Positions 8,977 through 16,690 of a DNA stretch of 37,622 nt are shown in pieces; within the stretch, counting starts at the first letter, position 1; the number at the start of each line of letters is the position of its first letter. Origin of the DNA: JANXQG01 sp037147235 (lineage in GTDB: Bacteria; Planctomycetota; Planctomycetia; Pirellulales; Thermoguttaceae); the NCBI GenBank assembly GCA_037147235.1, contig JBAWVO010000026.1, forward strand, positions 1 to 37,622, read 5' to 3'. The notes under the pieces were generated by a model. It was given only the letters and a program-made list of their open reading frames with translations. It had not been told where the DNA came from and ran no database searches. A program made the position numbers and the translations under genes.

Positions 8977-10404
8977 TCAGTGCTCCGCCACGTTGATACA
9001 TGCCATGTGAGAATTATCGCGAACAATGAGCCTTCCCGCCACCAGGGCCATCGGTCCCCAACTGCTGGAACCGTCTTCAATAACTTGCGCCCGAGCAAGA
9101 CGGCGATAGGCCGTAGGCACTGCCTCCGCGATGGACAGCACGCCGTCATCGTCCATCACATAAATCAGTCCATCGGCGATCATGTAAGGGCCAGAGCCGA
9201 ACTTATCCCGCCCGCTGTTCCAAAGTTCCTTGCCGTCAAGATCCATGCAGACGAGTTGCTGGTCTTTCTGCCGCACGGCGTAAAGATGTTGTTGCCAGAG
9301 GACCGGCGTTTGTTGCTCGGAACCGAACTGCTTGGCAGTAAGACGAAAGGCCGTCTCCGGCACGATGCGGCCCTGCTCCTGCTTGAGTTGTAACATCAGG
9401 CTGCCGGAGTTGTAACCGCCGCTGAAGAAGATGCGCCCCTCGCCAACCACGACAGGCGAAGGGCATGTGGCCATGGCGATTTGCCATTCGTCGGTCTCCC
9501 AGAGCAACTCGCCGTTGTCGGCTGCGATGCCGGCCACGCCTCCCTTGCCGCAGTAAACATACATCTGCCGGCCGGCAAACTCCATTGGCACGATCGAAAC
9601 GTGAGTCATTGCCCAGTTCCGGGGGTTAGGGCTTTGCCAGACGATCTTGCCCGTGTGGTAGTCGATCGCCATCACCAGGGCCTTGCCGCCGGGGGCAACG
9701 ATCAATCGATCCGTTTTCGTATCGATGAAGGGGCATTGCCCGGCGTACCATGGCGGCACGGTCGCGCCATGCTCCAGCACGAGGTCAATCAGCCAGCGGG
9801 CCTTACCGGTGGCCGCGTCCCAGCAGGCGAGTTGGCACTTTGGACCCAGCGTAATGACGCAATCGCCTACCACGGCGGGAATGGTCCGCGACATGCCATG
9901 GTTATGGGCAACAATCACCCCGTAGCTGTTTCGCCAGATCTCGCGGCCGTCGTCCAGTGAGAGGCAGCGGAGCGTATCGGCCGAACGGTCGATGTCGTAA
10001 TCGAGTACATAGACGCACCCACCATGGACGGCCGCAGCGGCATAGCCATCGCCCAGCGGCACGGTCCAAAGACGCTTCGGCCCCGCCGCGGGCCAACTTC
10101 GCGCCAACTGGATCGTCTCTTTGCTGATCGCGTCGTGGTCTGGGCCGCGGAACCATGGCCATGCGGTAGTGATCGTCGAAGGTCTGCCTGGGCCTGGAAT
10201 CGGTTCGCCCGGCACCGGTCGCACGGCTGCAGGGGCCGCCGTCTCGGCCGGCACCCCATCAAGCCCCGGCACGCGGGCAATAATTAGCACGGTGGGGCCT
10301 GAACCAACCCAGCGGACCACGAGCAAAAGGCCCATGACCGCCAATAACACCGGCAGCAGGGTGCTGCAGTACTTTAGTAACCTTGGCGGGGTAGGGGTCG
10401 GCAT
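8977..10404 (-). CDS. PQQ-like beta-propeller protein, N-terminal anchor
   Basis: A 475-residue protein, first gene of the five-gene operon. Residues about 10-32 (LKYCSTLLPVLLAVMGLLLVV region) form one membrane helix; the rest is a PQQ-like/BamB-like propeller with the family opening AWPWFRGPDHDAISKE and repeats such as GREIWRNSYG, GKARWLIDLV, GKIVWQSPNP, GELLWETDEW and GKELWNSG. It resembles the protein at 4130-5881 in the propeller part, so the operon is bracketed by two paralogues. A promoter-like pair lies at 10435-10463. No clear Shine-Dalgarno precedes the ATG at 10404. Confidence 0.85.
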   Translation of the reverse strand: MPTPTPPRLLKYCSTLLPVLLAVMGLLLVVRWVGSGPTVLIIARVPGLDGVPAETAAPAAVRPVPGEPIPGPGRPSTITTAWPWFRGPDHDAISKETIQLARSWPAAGPKRLWTVPLGDGYAAAAVHGGCVYVLDYDIDRSADTLRCLSLDDGREIWRNSYGVIVAHNHGMSRTIPAVVGDCVITLGPKCQLACWDAATGKARWLIDLVLEHGATVPPWYAGQCPFIDTKTDRLIVAPGGKALVMAIDYHTGKIVWQSPNPRNWAMTHVSIVPMEFAGRQMYVYCGKGGVAGIAADNGELLWETDEWQIAMATCPSPVVVGEGRIFFSGGYNSGSLMLQLKQEQGRIVPETAFRLTAKQFGSEQQTPVLWQQHLYAVRQKDQQLVCMDLDGKELWNSGRDKFGSGPYMIADGLIYVMDDDGVLSIAEAVPTAYRRLARAQVIEDGSSSWGPMALVAGRLIVRDNSHMACINVAEH

Positions 10405-10434
10405 GGGCGGGAAATCTCATGGTGGGTTCCCTCT

Positions 10435-10463
10435 TTCATACTGCGCCCCGACCGCCATGTCAA
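10435..10463 (-). promoter_or_regulatory. Putative sigma70 promoter of the propeller/iron-sulfur operon
   Basis: On the minus strand TTGACA (10463-10458) is separated by 17 bases from TATGAA (10440-10435). It lies 30 bases upstream of the first operon gene (start 10404). The -35 box overlaps the stop codon of the truncated PIN reading frame, so the promoter sits at the join where that gene was cut. Confidence 0.5.
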
Positions 10464-10564
10464 CCCCACGGTTTTAGTGAGGCAAGCCTCCGCTCGATCG
10501 GGAGTCGAACACGATCGTTCCCATCGAGCATCCGAATGATGATACCAGAATCCAAGTAGATCAT
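10460..10564 (-). pseudogene. Truncated PIN-domain (VapC-like) toxin remnant
   Basis: Starting from the ATG that overlaps the antitoxin stop by four bases (10564-10561), the frame gives MIYLDSGIIIRMLDGNDRVR and continues through PIERRLASLK to a TGA after 34 codons. MIYLDS is the standard first strand of PIN-domain ribonucleases with the first metal-binding Asp (residue 5). A full PIN toxin needs about 120-140 residues and three or four more acidic residues; none of that is present downstream. The gene is therefore most likely a 5' stump of a toxin whose remainder was lost when the sequence carrying the propeller operon was joined here. Confidence 0.7.
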
Positions 10565-10815
10565 TCGTCATCCCATGCTCGACGTCCTGATTCAATCTGG
10601 GCATCAATCTCTTCTCCGCTTCGCAGCACGGGTGCTTTGCCAAGCAGGTCGAAAACAGATATATGAGCTGAGGCTGCGGATTCCGAAATTGAAGGATCAG
10701 CCTCGCGATCTGGAAAAACGATCAACTCGGCACGCCCCCTAATCGACGGGGGCGGCTCATCTGGCACAAAGAGGTTGTTTGCAAACTTGCCATGAATCAC
10801 GGTAGCACTGTCCAT
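10561..10815 (-). CDS. Small antitoxin-like protein
   Basis: An 84-residue protein with a short beta-rich N-terminal part (TVIHGKFANNLFVPDEPPP then RGRAELIVFPDRE) and an acidic C-terminus (EEIDAQIESGRRAWDDE). Size, composition and position directly ahead of a PIN-type toxin start (ATGA overlap at 10561-10564) fit a type II antitoxin. A strong Shine-Dalgarno (GGAGGA, 10830-10825) is nine bases upstream of the ATG, and a good promoter precedes it. Because the toxin is truncated, this may be an orphan antitoxin. I could not place it in a named family with certainty; the N-terminal half resembles DUF104/AF2212-like antitoxins. Confidence 0.72.
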   Translation of the reverse strand: MDSATVIHGKFANNLFVPDEPPPSIRGRAELIVFPDREADPSISESAASAHISVFDLLGKAPVLRSGEEIDAQIESGRRAWDDE

Positions 10816-10835
10816 ATTCCTGTCTCCTCCGACAG

Positions 10836-10864
10836 ATTGTAGTTTCTGCCGAGAAACAAGTCAA
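10836..10864 (-). promoter_or_regulatory. Sigma70-type promoter of the antitoxin gene
   Basis: On the minus strand TTGACT (10864-10859), a 17-base spacer and TACAAT (10841-10836). The expected transcription start falls close to the GGAGGA ribosome site at 10830-10825, giving a very short leader. Confidence 0.6.
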
Positions 10865-10870
10865 CTCATT

Positions 10871-10892
10871 GATTTCAAGGTGATTTCAAGGT
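10871..10892. repeat. Tandem 11-bp direct repeat, possible operator
   Basis: GATTTCAAGGT occurs twice in a row (10871-10881, 10882-10892), six bases upstream of the -35 box of the antitoxin promoter. Antitoxins often repress their own promoter through repeated sites, so this may be an operator, but no direct evidence exists. Confidence 0.5.
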
Positions 10893-11007
10893 GACTCCGC
10901 CGCCGCCCAGCCGCCTGCTCCCGCGACCTCGCTGGAAATTAGCCCTTTTTCCAAGCAGTGGCTCTTCCGGTGCTAGACGCGGACACAGGCGGCGTCTGCT
11001 TGGTATC

Positions 11008-11757
11008 CTATCGCTTCTCCAATACCCCGCGCCACCGCGAGGGCAACGCGGCAAACGCCCGCTCATAGGTCTTCTCTAACGGAATGAGCACATGGGCACC
11101 CGGCTCCAAGAAGAGCGGCATGTCGGTCAAGAGATCACCGACGGCGAGCGGCTCCACGAAAGCGCGAGTAGTCAGCGATGACTCATACGCCGCCAGGGTC
11201 AGGGGCTTGTCGGGGGGGGCCGCATACTCCTCCCCGCTGATCTCCTCCCAAATCAGGCCGTGAATTCCCTGTGGATCGCGCCGGCCGGGCGGATGTAGGT
11301 CGAGAATCAGGAGATGGATGCGGCGTTCGAGCAGTTCGGCCGCCTTCTCGACGAACGATCGCACCGCCGCCCGTCCTGATTTGTTTCCCGGTGAAACAAC
11401 CTCCACGGCGGCGACCATTCGGTCGCCGCTGACATGCCGCACGATTACGGCGTTCTGCTTGCGGCGGTAGAATTCCATTCCTGTTTCCGCCGTGATTTGG
11501 ACGCGCGGCGGCGTGAGCAAGAGCGGGCCGGCACCGACTGGCACTCCGATACCCACGGTTTCCGCCTTCCATCCGTCGTCTTGGGCGTCGAGCGTGAGGA
11601 CATCCGGACCAAAACCTGCGGCGTGTTGCTCGGCCAAAGCATAGTAGCCCTGCGGCAAAAGGCCGGAGTTCAGGGATCGCGCCAATTCGTCGATCCAGGC
11701 GAGATGGAAGTGGTGAAAAATGCCGGCTTCTACATAGGTCCAGTCATGTGCGGGCAT
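11008..11757 (-). CDS. DUF4058 family protein
   Basis: A protein of 249 residues when started at the Met of MPAHDWTYVEAGIFHHFH (11757); another Met lies five codons upstream (11772). The MPAHDW opening matches the usual start of DUF4058 proteins from planctomycetes and cyanobacteria, which decided the choice. Further family features are RVQITAETGMEFYRRKQNAV, VEVVSPGNKSG and the stretch ILDLHPPGRRDPQGIHGLIW. The VEVVSPGNK segment with a preceding acidic strand resembles the core of PD-(D/E)XK-like or Uma2-type folds, but no activity is established. It stands alone between the antitoxin locus and the large plus-strand operon. Confidence 0.85.
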   Translation of the reverse strand: MPAHDWTYVEAGIFHHFHLAWIDELARSLNSGLLPQGYYALAEQHAAGFGPDVLTLDAQDDGWKAETVGIGVPVGAGPLLLTPPRVQITAETGMEFYRRKQNAVIVRHVSGDRMVAAVEVVSPGNKSGRAAVRSFVEKAAELLERRIHLLILDLHPPGRRDPQGIHGLIWEEISGEEYAAPPDKPLTLAAYESSLTTRAFVEPLAVGDLLTDMPLFLEPGAHVLIPLEKTYERAFAALPSRWRGVLEKR

Positions 11758-11983
11758 GTCAATGGCCTCCAACGCTTGTCGAATGTCGCAGTTCGACGGC
11801 TAGATTACCGTCCCAAAATCCACAATTTATTGTACCATTCGGGTAGATGGATACCACCCCGGTCTTTCAGGCTGTCGTTTGCTGATTCTTCGGAAAGCTG
11901 TCCACCTGCTCCAAAACCATTTTATCAGATCATGCCATTTCACCAAGACGACAGGCGATTCAGCGGCCATAATATCCAAGAGG

Positions 11984-12060
11984 ATTCACCGCAAAAGAGC
12001 GCAGAGAACGCAAAGAATAGAATCTTTCTTTTGCGCCCTTTGTGTTCTCTCGCGGTGAAT
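11984..12060. repeat. Palindromic intergenic repeat
   Basis: ATTCACCGC at 11984-11992 pairs with GCGGTGAAT at 12052-12060, and the inner stretches (AGAACGCAAAG facing CTTTGTGTTCTCT) pair imperfectly, giving a long hairpin with a short AT-rich tip. It shares the CGCAAAG unit with the repeat at 95-149. It lies in the 493-base gap between the DUF4058 gene and the large operon; outside this repeat and the promoter and leader described next I see nothing in the gap. Confidence 0.75.
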
Positions 12061-12104
12061 ACTAATATAATCTTTGGTTATGGTAAGTATTATCAAAATT
12101 ACGG

Positions 12105-12134
12105 TTGACAATGTTGATCTTGATGTAAGATAAT
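12105..12134 (+). promoter_or_regulatory. Putative sigma70 promoter of the 12-gene operon
   Basis: TTGACA (12105-12110), an 18-base spacer and GATAAT (12129-12134). The expected start near 12141 gives a leader of about 110 bases before the first gene at 12251. This is the best promoter match in the gap, and the later genes in the operon are too close together to need another. Confidence 0.55.
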
Positions 12135-12170
12135 GGATTCCGTGGATTTTGGCGGGTGGCAAGCCCGAAC

Positions 12171-12208
12171 GCGGATTCGTACGCGGCGCAAGTCGTATCC
12201 GCTTTTTT
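12171..12208 (+). promoter_or_regulatory. Leader hairpin with T-tract, possible attenuator
   Basis: In the predicted leader GCGGAT (12171-12176) pairs with ATCCGC (12197-12202), followed at once by six T (12203-12208). A smaller upstream hairpin can form from CGGG and CCCG near 12154-12167. The layout looks like an intrinsic terminator inside the 5' leader, as in transcription attenuation. The main stem is only six pairs plus interrupted inner pairs, so this is tentative. I do not recognise a known riboswitch. Confidence 0.35.
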
Positions 12209-12250
12209 CGCGCAATTTTGGGAAACGAGTCTCGTCTGTTGGGCAGTTCC

Positions 12251-12670
12251 ATGTCACAGCCTGTATGTCCAGACGTGCTCGTATGCGTGTGCGCCAATTG
12301 CATCCCGCAAGGCGGGCGATTGCCTCGCCAATGGGACCAAGACGGTGCCAAGGTGCTCGTGCGTGAAGTTCCATGCAGCGGCAAGATCGACGCCCAATAT
12401 CTGTTCCATGCCTTGGAGGCCGGCGGGCGCGGAGTCTGCGTTGTCACTTGTCCAAAGGGCGAATGCCAGCTTGCGCAAGGCAATTATCGTGCGGAAATTC
12501 GCGTGCATACGGTGCAGCGACTGTTGGCCGAGATGCAACTCGAGCCGCAGCGGGTGGAACTGGTACATGGTTCAGCCGACGATTCGCCCGAACAACTGGA
12601 ACAACTCGTCCGCGGTGCCGTCGGGCGAATTTGTGTCCTTGGCGAAAGCCCCCTTCATGCGGCAACGTAG
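12251..12670 (+). CDS. mvhD: MvhD-like hydrogenase iron-sulfur subunit (copy 1)
   Basis: A 139-residue protein of the MvhD/FlpD family, the small [2Fe-2S] subunit that delivers electrons to HdrA. Cys residues fall at family positions: C12, C14 and C17 near the start, PCSGKID with C42, and VVTCPKGECQL with C67 and C72. The ATG at 12251 was chosen because upstream in-frame sequence does not resemble the family and would run back through the leader. The first cysteine region is atypical (CVCANC with no downstream YAGAD-like segment) compared with copy 2 at 26913. It is the first gene of the operon, 20 bases ahead of metF, as expected for a MetF-MvhD-Hdr complex. Confidence 0.85.
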   Translation: MSQPVCPDVLVCVCANCIPQGGRLPRQWDQDGAKVLVREVPCSGKIDAQYLFHALEAGGRGVCVVTCPKGECQLAQGNYRAEIRVHTVQRLLAEMQLEPQRVELVHGSADDSPEQLEQLVRGAVGRICVLGESPLHAAT

Positions 12671-12690
12671 GAGACGCAAGGTAGGAAACC

Positions 12691-13608
12691 ATGAGTAAAC
12701 CGATCACGAGCCTGCAGGAACGCATTGCGTCGGGAAAATCGCTACTAATCGCGGAGATTTCACCTCCACGGGGCGCGGATCCCGCGCCGGTGCGCGAGGT
12801 GGCCAAGCTTTTCGCTGGAAAGGTGCATGCCCTGGGGATCAGCGACAATCGGGACCGGGTATCGATGGCCGCGCTGGCGGCGGCGGTGATCGCGGCCGGA
12901 GAGGGTGTTGAGCCGATCTTGCACATAACCACCCGCGACCGAAATCGTATTGCGTTGGTTTCCGAGGTCTTGGGCGCGCAGGCTCTGGGTATTCGCAACG
13001 TGCTTTGTACCAGCGGAAGTCACCAGACGCTCGGCCGTTTCGGGGCGGCGAAGAATGTTTACGACGTTGACCCGATCCAGTTGCTCCAGTTATACGCCAA
13101 CTTGGCCAGCCAATGCGGGCCGCTTGGCGAAGAGAGCATCGCGGGCGCGGGGCCTTTCTGTCTGGGGGGCGTCGCCTCGCCCGATGCCGACCCGCTCGAA
13201 TTGCAGATCTCGCGATCACTGAAAAAGGCAGCCGCGGGGGCCGCGTTTCTGATTACGCAGCCGGTTTTCGATCTGGATCGTTTCGGCGTCTGGTGGAAAG
13301 AGGTGACGCGGCGCGGCATCCATGAGAAGGTTGCCATTGTGGCCGGCATTCAACTGTTGGGGCAAGAAGAGTTGGCTTCGGTGAGAGAAGGCAAGCGACA
13401 CCCCTACAAAATCCCTGCCGCATTGGTCGATCGTATTGCCTCGAAGGGCGATTTGGCCGCAAAGCGCGCGGCGGCCGTCGAAATCGCCGTCGAGACGATC
13501 GGCAAGCTTTCCGCCTGCAAGGGACTTCGCGGTTTCGGCATCTGCGGCGACGGCGACCATGAGGCGGCACTCACGATCATCGAAAAATCGGGACTGGGGA
13601 GCAAGTAG
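12691..13608 (+). CDS. metF: Methylenetetrahydrofolate reductase, MetF
   Basis: A 305-residue flavoprotein of the MetF TIM-barrel family: 5,10-methylene-tetrahydrofolate is reduced to 5-methyl-tetrahydrofolate. Visible features are the LLIAEISPPRGADP opening with the catalytic Glu, the HALGISDNRDR strand, VEPILHITTRDRNR, LGIRNVLCTSGSH and the FLITQPVFDLDRF segment. MetF normally takes electrons from NAD(P)H, but MetF proteins encoded with MetV, HdrABC and MvhD act in a multi-subunit complex. Here MetV is at the far end of the same operon (27392-28081) and MvhD is adjacent, so MetF is probably the catalytic subunit of such a complex. An AGGA-like ribosome site precedes the ATG. Confidence 0.93.
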   Translation: MSKPITSLQERIASGKSLLIAEISPPRGADPAPVREVAKLFAGKVHALGISDNRDRVSMAALAAAVIAAGEGVEPILHITTRDRNRIALVSEVLGAQALGIRNVLCTSGSHQTLGRFGAAKNVYDVDPIQLLQLYANLASQCGPLGEESIAGAGPFCLGGVASPDADPLELQISRSLKKAAAGAAFLITQPVFDLDRFGVWWKEVTRRGIHEKVAIVAGIQLLGQEELASVREGKRHPYKIPAALVDRIASKGDLAAKRAAAVEIAVETIGKLSACKGLRGFGICGDGDHEAALTIIEKSGLGSK

Positions 13609-13610
13609 CC

Positions 13611-15092
13611 GTGCCTGCCAAGTATTCCATCCATACCAAGCCTGCCGCACCCCGCATGCGCCCCGTGGGCAAGCTGGGGATTGTCGATTGGCGAGAAGAC
13701 TGCTCGAGCTGTCACAACTGCGTCAAACGCAATTGCATCTATGGGCTCTACCGCAACGAGGCCGACACGCTTCGCGATGAAATCGGCTATCTCGACTACA
13801 TTTACCAGTGCAAAGGCTGTTTGAACTGCGTCCAGAACTGCACGAAGAACCTGTTGACCCGCGTGGTCAATCCCGAATACCTCCGGTTGGGCGACGGCTA
13901 TTATTCTCCGGACATCGTCCTTTCCACGTGGTTTCAGTCGGAAACAGGCCGGATTCCCGTGTCGGGATCAGGCTACGGCGGTCCGTTTAGCGGGCCCGGC
14001 TTTGATTCGATGTGGACCGACATGTCCGAGATCGTCCGCCCCACGCGCGACGGCATTCACGGCCGCGAGTACATCAACTCGAGCGTCGACATCGGCCGGA
14101 AGTTGCCGCGTTTGGCGTTTACCGATGGCCAACTGGCCATCGAGCCGCTGCCATTAATCGAAACGCCGCTGCCGGTGATCTTTGATGTGATTCCCGAACA
14201 ATGGTGCCGTGGCCCCGTGGTCGAGTTGGTTGCGTCGGCAGCCGCGGCAATCGGCACGTTGGCCGTCCTGCGTCCGCGTGAAATCGTTTCAAAGGGTTCC
14301 GTCCCGAGTCACGTGGTTCCGTTGCTGGAAACTGCCGATGCGGTCGCAGCCGCACAGAACTGGGCGGCACCGTTGGTCATGGTCGAAGACCATCCCGAGG
14401 TCCTGTCGCTCCACGCCGCGCTAAAGCAAAAGCAGCCCAAGCAGATCGTGGCCATTCGTGTCCAGGCCACGCCGACCGTGGCGCAGCGCGTGGTCGAGTT
14501 GGCCATTGGCGGGGCCGACGTGATCCACCTGCTGTTCGACCGTCATGGCCGTGAGTTCCCCAACTCCGATCCACGGCGAGAGGCCAGCCCAAGCCCGAAT
14601 GGAAGCAGCCCTCAACCCGCCCCTGTCCCAGAGGGAGAGGGAAGCATGCGTCATGTCCGCGACGTGCTGCGCGACGTTCACAGAACACTCGTCAAGCAGG
14701 GGCTGCGCGACGAGGTGACGCTGGTCGCCTCTGGCGGGATTGCCGAGCCCGAGCACGTGACCAAGGCGATTATCTGCGGCGCCGACCTCGTGGCCATCGA
14801 CATCCCGTTGCTGTTGGCCTTGGAATGTCGTCTCTGCAACGAATGTAAGCGAGGCCAGCCCTGCCCGATCACCCTCGAAGAGATTGATCCCGAATATGGC
14901 GTTCGTCGCATCGTGAACCTGATCGGTGCCTGGCATCAGCAGTTGATCGAAATGCTCGGTGCGATGGGCATTCGCGAGGTTCGGCGGCTGCGGGGCGAAA
15001 CAGGCCGCTGTATGTTTTTCGAGGATTTGGAACGCGATACCTTTGGCAGCCTGTTTGGCCGGCGGAAGCCTTCTTCCACCCCGACCCCTTAG
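13611..15092 (+). CDS. Divergent glutamate-synthase-like barrel with two ferredoxin clusters
   Basis: A 493-residue protein starting with GTG two bases after metF. The N-terminal part holds two [4Fe-4S] motifs (C31-C34-C37-C42 and C67-C70-C73-C77). From about residue 150 it follows the FMN-binding glutamate-synthase barrel: IGGADVIHLLFDRHGR, VTLVASGGIAEPEHVTKAI and CRLCNECKRGQPCP (C406, C409, C412, C418) with the family C-terminus. It lacks the central motifs of an active enzyme that its neighbour keeps (GMSFGS, KPGLGGHL, DGSYGGTGAAP), so it is probably an electron-transfer or structural paralogue and not itself a glutamate synthase. A proline- and serine-rich stretch at about residues 317-346 breaks the barrel and looks like an in-frame repeat insertion. 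Confidence 0.8.
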   Translation: MPAKYSIHTKPAAPRMRPVGKLGIVDWREDCSSCHNCVKRNCIYGLYRNEADTLRDEIGYLDYIYQCKGCLNCVQNCTKNLLTRVVNPEYLRLGDGYYSPDIVLSTWFQSETGRIPVSGSGYGGPFSGPGFDSMWTDMSEIVRPTRDGIHGREYINSSVDIGRKLPRLAFTDGQLAIEPLPLIETPLPVIFDVIPEQWCRGPVVELVASAAAAIGTLAVLRPREIVSKGSVPSHVVPLLETADAVAAAQNWAAPLVMVEDHPEVLSLHAALKQKQPKQIVAIRVQATPTVAQRVVELAIGGADVIHLLFDRHGREFPNSDPRREASPSPNGSSPQPAPVPEGEGSMRHVRDVLRDVHRTLVKQGLRDEVTLVASGGIAEPEHVTKAIICGADLVAIDIPLLLALECRLCNECKRGQPCPITLEEIDPEYGVRRIVNLIGAWHQQLIEMLGAMGIREVRRLRGETGRCMFFEDLERDTFGSLFGRRKPSSTPTP

Positions 15093-15122
15093 CCGCATGC
15101 AGTTTTTCTGTAGGAACAACCC

Positions 15123-16682
15123 GTGAGCACCCGTCCATCCATCTCGCCGCGTGTCGAGCCCGAGGCCGGCGACGAATTCGTCGCCCATCCGGCGTTTGCT
15201 GAGGTTTCGCGCGAGGTGCGGCCCGCCGCGCCCCGCTATCGCAACGAAATCGGCAAGTTCAGCATCCGCCGCGCATCGAACTGCATCGCCTGCGGCCGTT
15301 GCGTCGAGGTTTGTCGCCGCAATGTCCACATCCGGCCCGACGGTTATCATGCAATCCTCAGGCCCTTCGATTATCGGTGTTCCGGTTTTGAGTGCGCCGA
15401 GACGGAGGGTTATTGCGTGGACGCCTGTCCGCAAAAGGCCCTGTCGCTGACCGAGAATCCGGTTTTTAAGACGATGGGCGACTACCGCTGGACGCCCGAT
15501 TTGCTGGTGAGCAATTGGCAGATGGCCGAGACGGGCCGCCCGCCGGAAAAGTATCTGGAGAGCGAAGTCGGGGCGTCGAGCGGCGGTTTCGATCGCTTGC
15601 GGTTCCGGTTCCCCGCATCACCTCCTGCCGCGTTGCGCCGTGAAGACATCTCCACGGAGCTTCTTCTGAACCGCCGGGGCGATTCGCGACCGAAGATCGT
15701 CATCGGTGTCCCCTGGTACGGCGGTGGCATGTCGTTTGGGTCCACCAATATCCGTGCGCTGCTGGGCAAGGCCCGCGTCGCCAAGGCGTTCAACACGTTC
15801 ACTTGTACCGGCGAAGGCGGATATCCGGAGCGGTTCACGCCCTACAAAGACCACGTGATTGTGCAGGTCGCCACTGGGTTGTTCGGCGTTCGCGAGGAAA
15901 CGATCCAGCGGGCGAGGATCGTGGAGTTCAAGTACGCCCAGGGTGCCAAACCGGGTTTGGGTGGCCACCTACTGGGCGATAAGAACACGCCGAGCGTGGC
16001 TGCCATGCGTGAGACGACGGTCGGCGTTTCGCTGTTTTCACCCTTCCCCTTCCACAGCGTCTACTCGGTTGAGGACCACAAAAAGCACCTGGACTGGATG
16101 GCGCACATCAATCCGCGGGCGTTGCTTTCGGCCAAGGTATCCACACCGAACGACGTTGACATGGTCGCGGTCGGCGTCTATTACGCGGGCGGTCACATCG
16201 TCCACTTGGACGGGAGCTACGGCGGCACGGGCGCCGCGCCCAACATCGCCAAGAAGAACATCGCCATGCCGATCGAATACGCGATCGGCCGCGTCCACCA
16301 GTTCCTACAGGCTGAAGGCATTCGCGACAAGGTCACCGTCATCGCAAGCGGCGGCATCCGCGGTCCGTGGGACATCGCCAAAGCGATTGCCTTGGGGGCC
16401 GATGGCTGCGTGGTCGGCACAGGAGAGTTAGTGGCCCTGGGTTGCATCCGTTGCGCGGCCTGCGAGAGCGGTCGTGGCTGCGCTCGTGGCATCGCCACGA
16501 CCGACGACGAACTGCTCGAGATGGTCACGGTTGACTGGTGTACGCAACGGCTGGTGAACATGTACAGTGCCTGGCGCGAGATGCTGGTCGATATTCTCTA
16601 TCGCCTGGGGCTTGATTCCGTGGCAGCGTTGCGGAACCGGACCGACCTGCTTACCCATTTGGATTACGAGAACCCGAGTTAA
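15123..16682 (+). CDS. FMN-type glutamate synthase catalytic barrel with ferredoxin domain
   Basis: A 519-residue protein (GTG start with an AGGA-type site upstream). Residues 54-64 give a [4Fe-4S] motif (C54-C57-C60-C64) and a second, irregular one follows (C86, C91, C98, C102). The barrel keeps the glutamate-synthase signatures: VPWYGGGMSFGS (196-207), AKPGLGGHL (275-283), HLDGSYGGTGAAP (361-373), VIASGGIRGP (406-415) and a Cys group for a third cluster (C441, C444, C447, C453). It should bind FMN and convert 2-oxoglutarate plus ammonia to glutamate using electrons from its clusters. The amidotransferase part is encoded by the next gene, as in archaeal-type split GltB. No GltD is nearby; electrons may come from the Hdr/Nuo subunits downstream. 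Confidence 0.88.
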   Translation: MSTRPSISPRVEPEAGDEFVAHPAFAEVSREVRPAAPRYRNEIGKFSIRRASNCIACGRCVEVCRRNVHIRPDGYHAILRPFDYRCSGFECAETEGYCVDACPQKALSLTENPVFKTMGDYRWTPDLLVSNWQMAETGRPPEKYLESEVGASSGGFDRLRFRFPASPPAALRREDISTELLLNRRGDSRPKIVIGVPWYGGGMSFGSTNIRALLGKARVAKAFNTFTCTGEGGYPERFTPYKDHVIVQVATGLFGVREETIQRARIVEFKYAQGAKPGLGGHLLGDKNTPSVAAMRETTVGVSLFSPFPFHSVYSVEDHKKHLDWMAHINPRALLSAKVSTPNDVDMVAVGVYYAGGHIVHLDGSYGGTGAAPNIAKKNIAMPIEYAIGRVHQFLQAEGIRDKVTVIASGGIRGPWDIAKAIALGADGCVVGTGELVALGCIRCAACESGRGCARGIATTDDELLEMVTVDWCTQRLVNMYSAWREMLVDILYRLGLDSVAALRNRTDLLTHLDYENPS

Positions 16683-16690
16683 CCCCCACC

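Noticed and set aside
8977..9001. Earlier Met at 9001 as start of the NHL-propeller protein
   Set aside because: It would overlap the upstream stop by several codons and add a hydrophilic stretch ahead of the membrane anchor. The Met at 8974 follows the stop by two bases.
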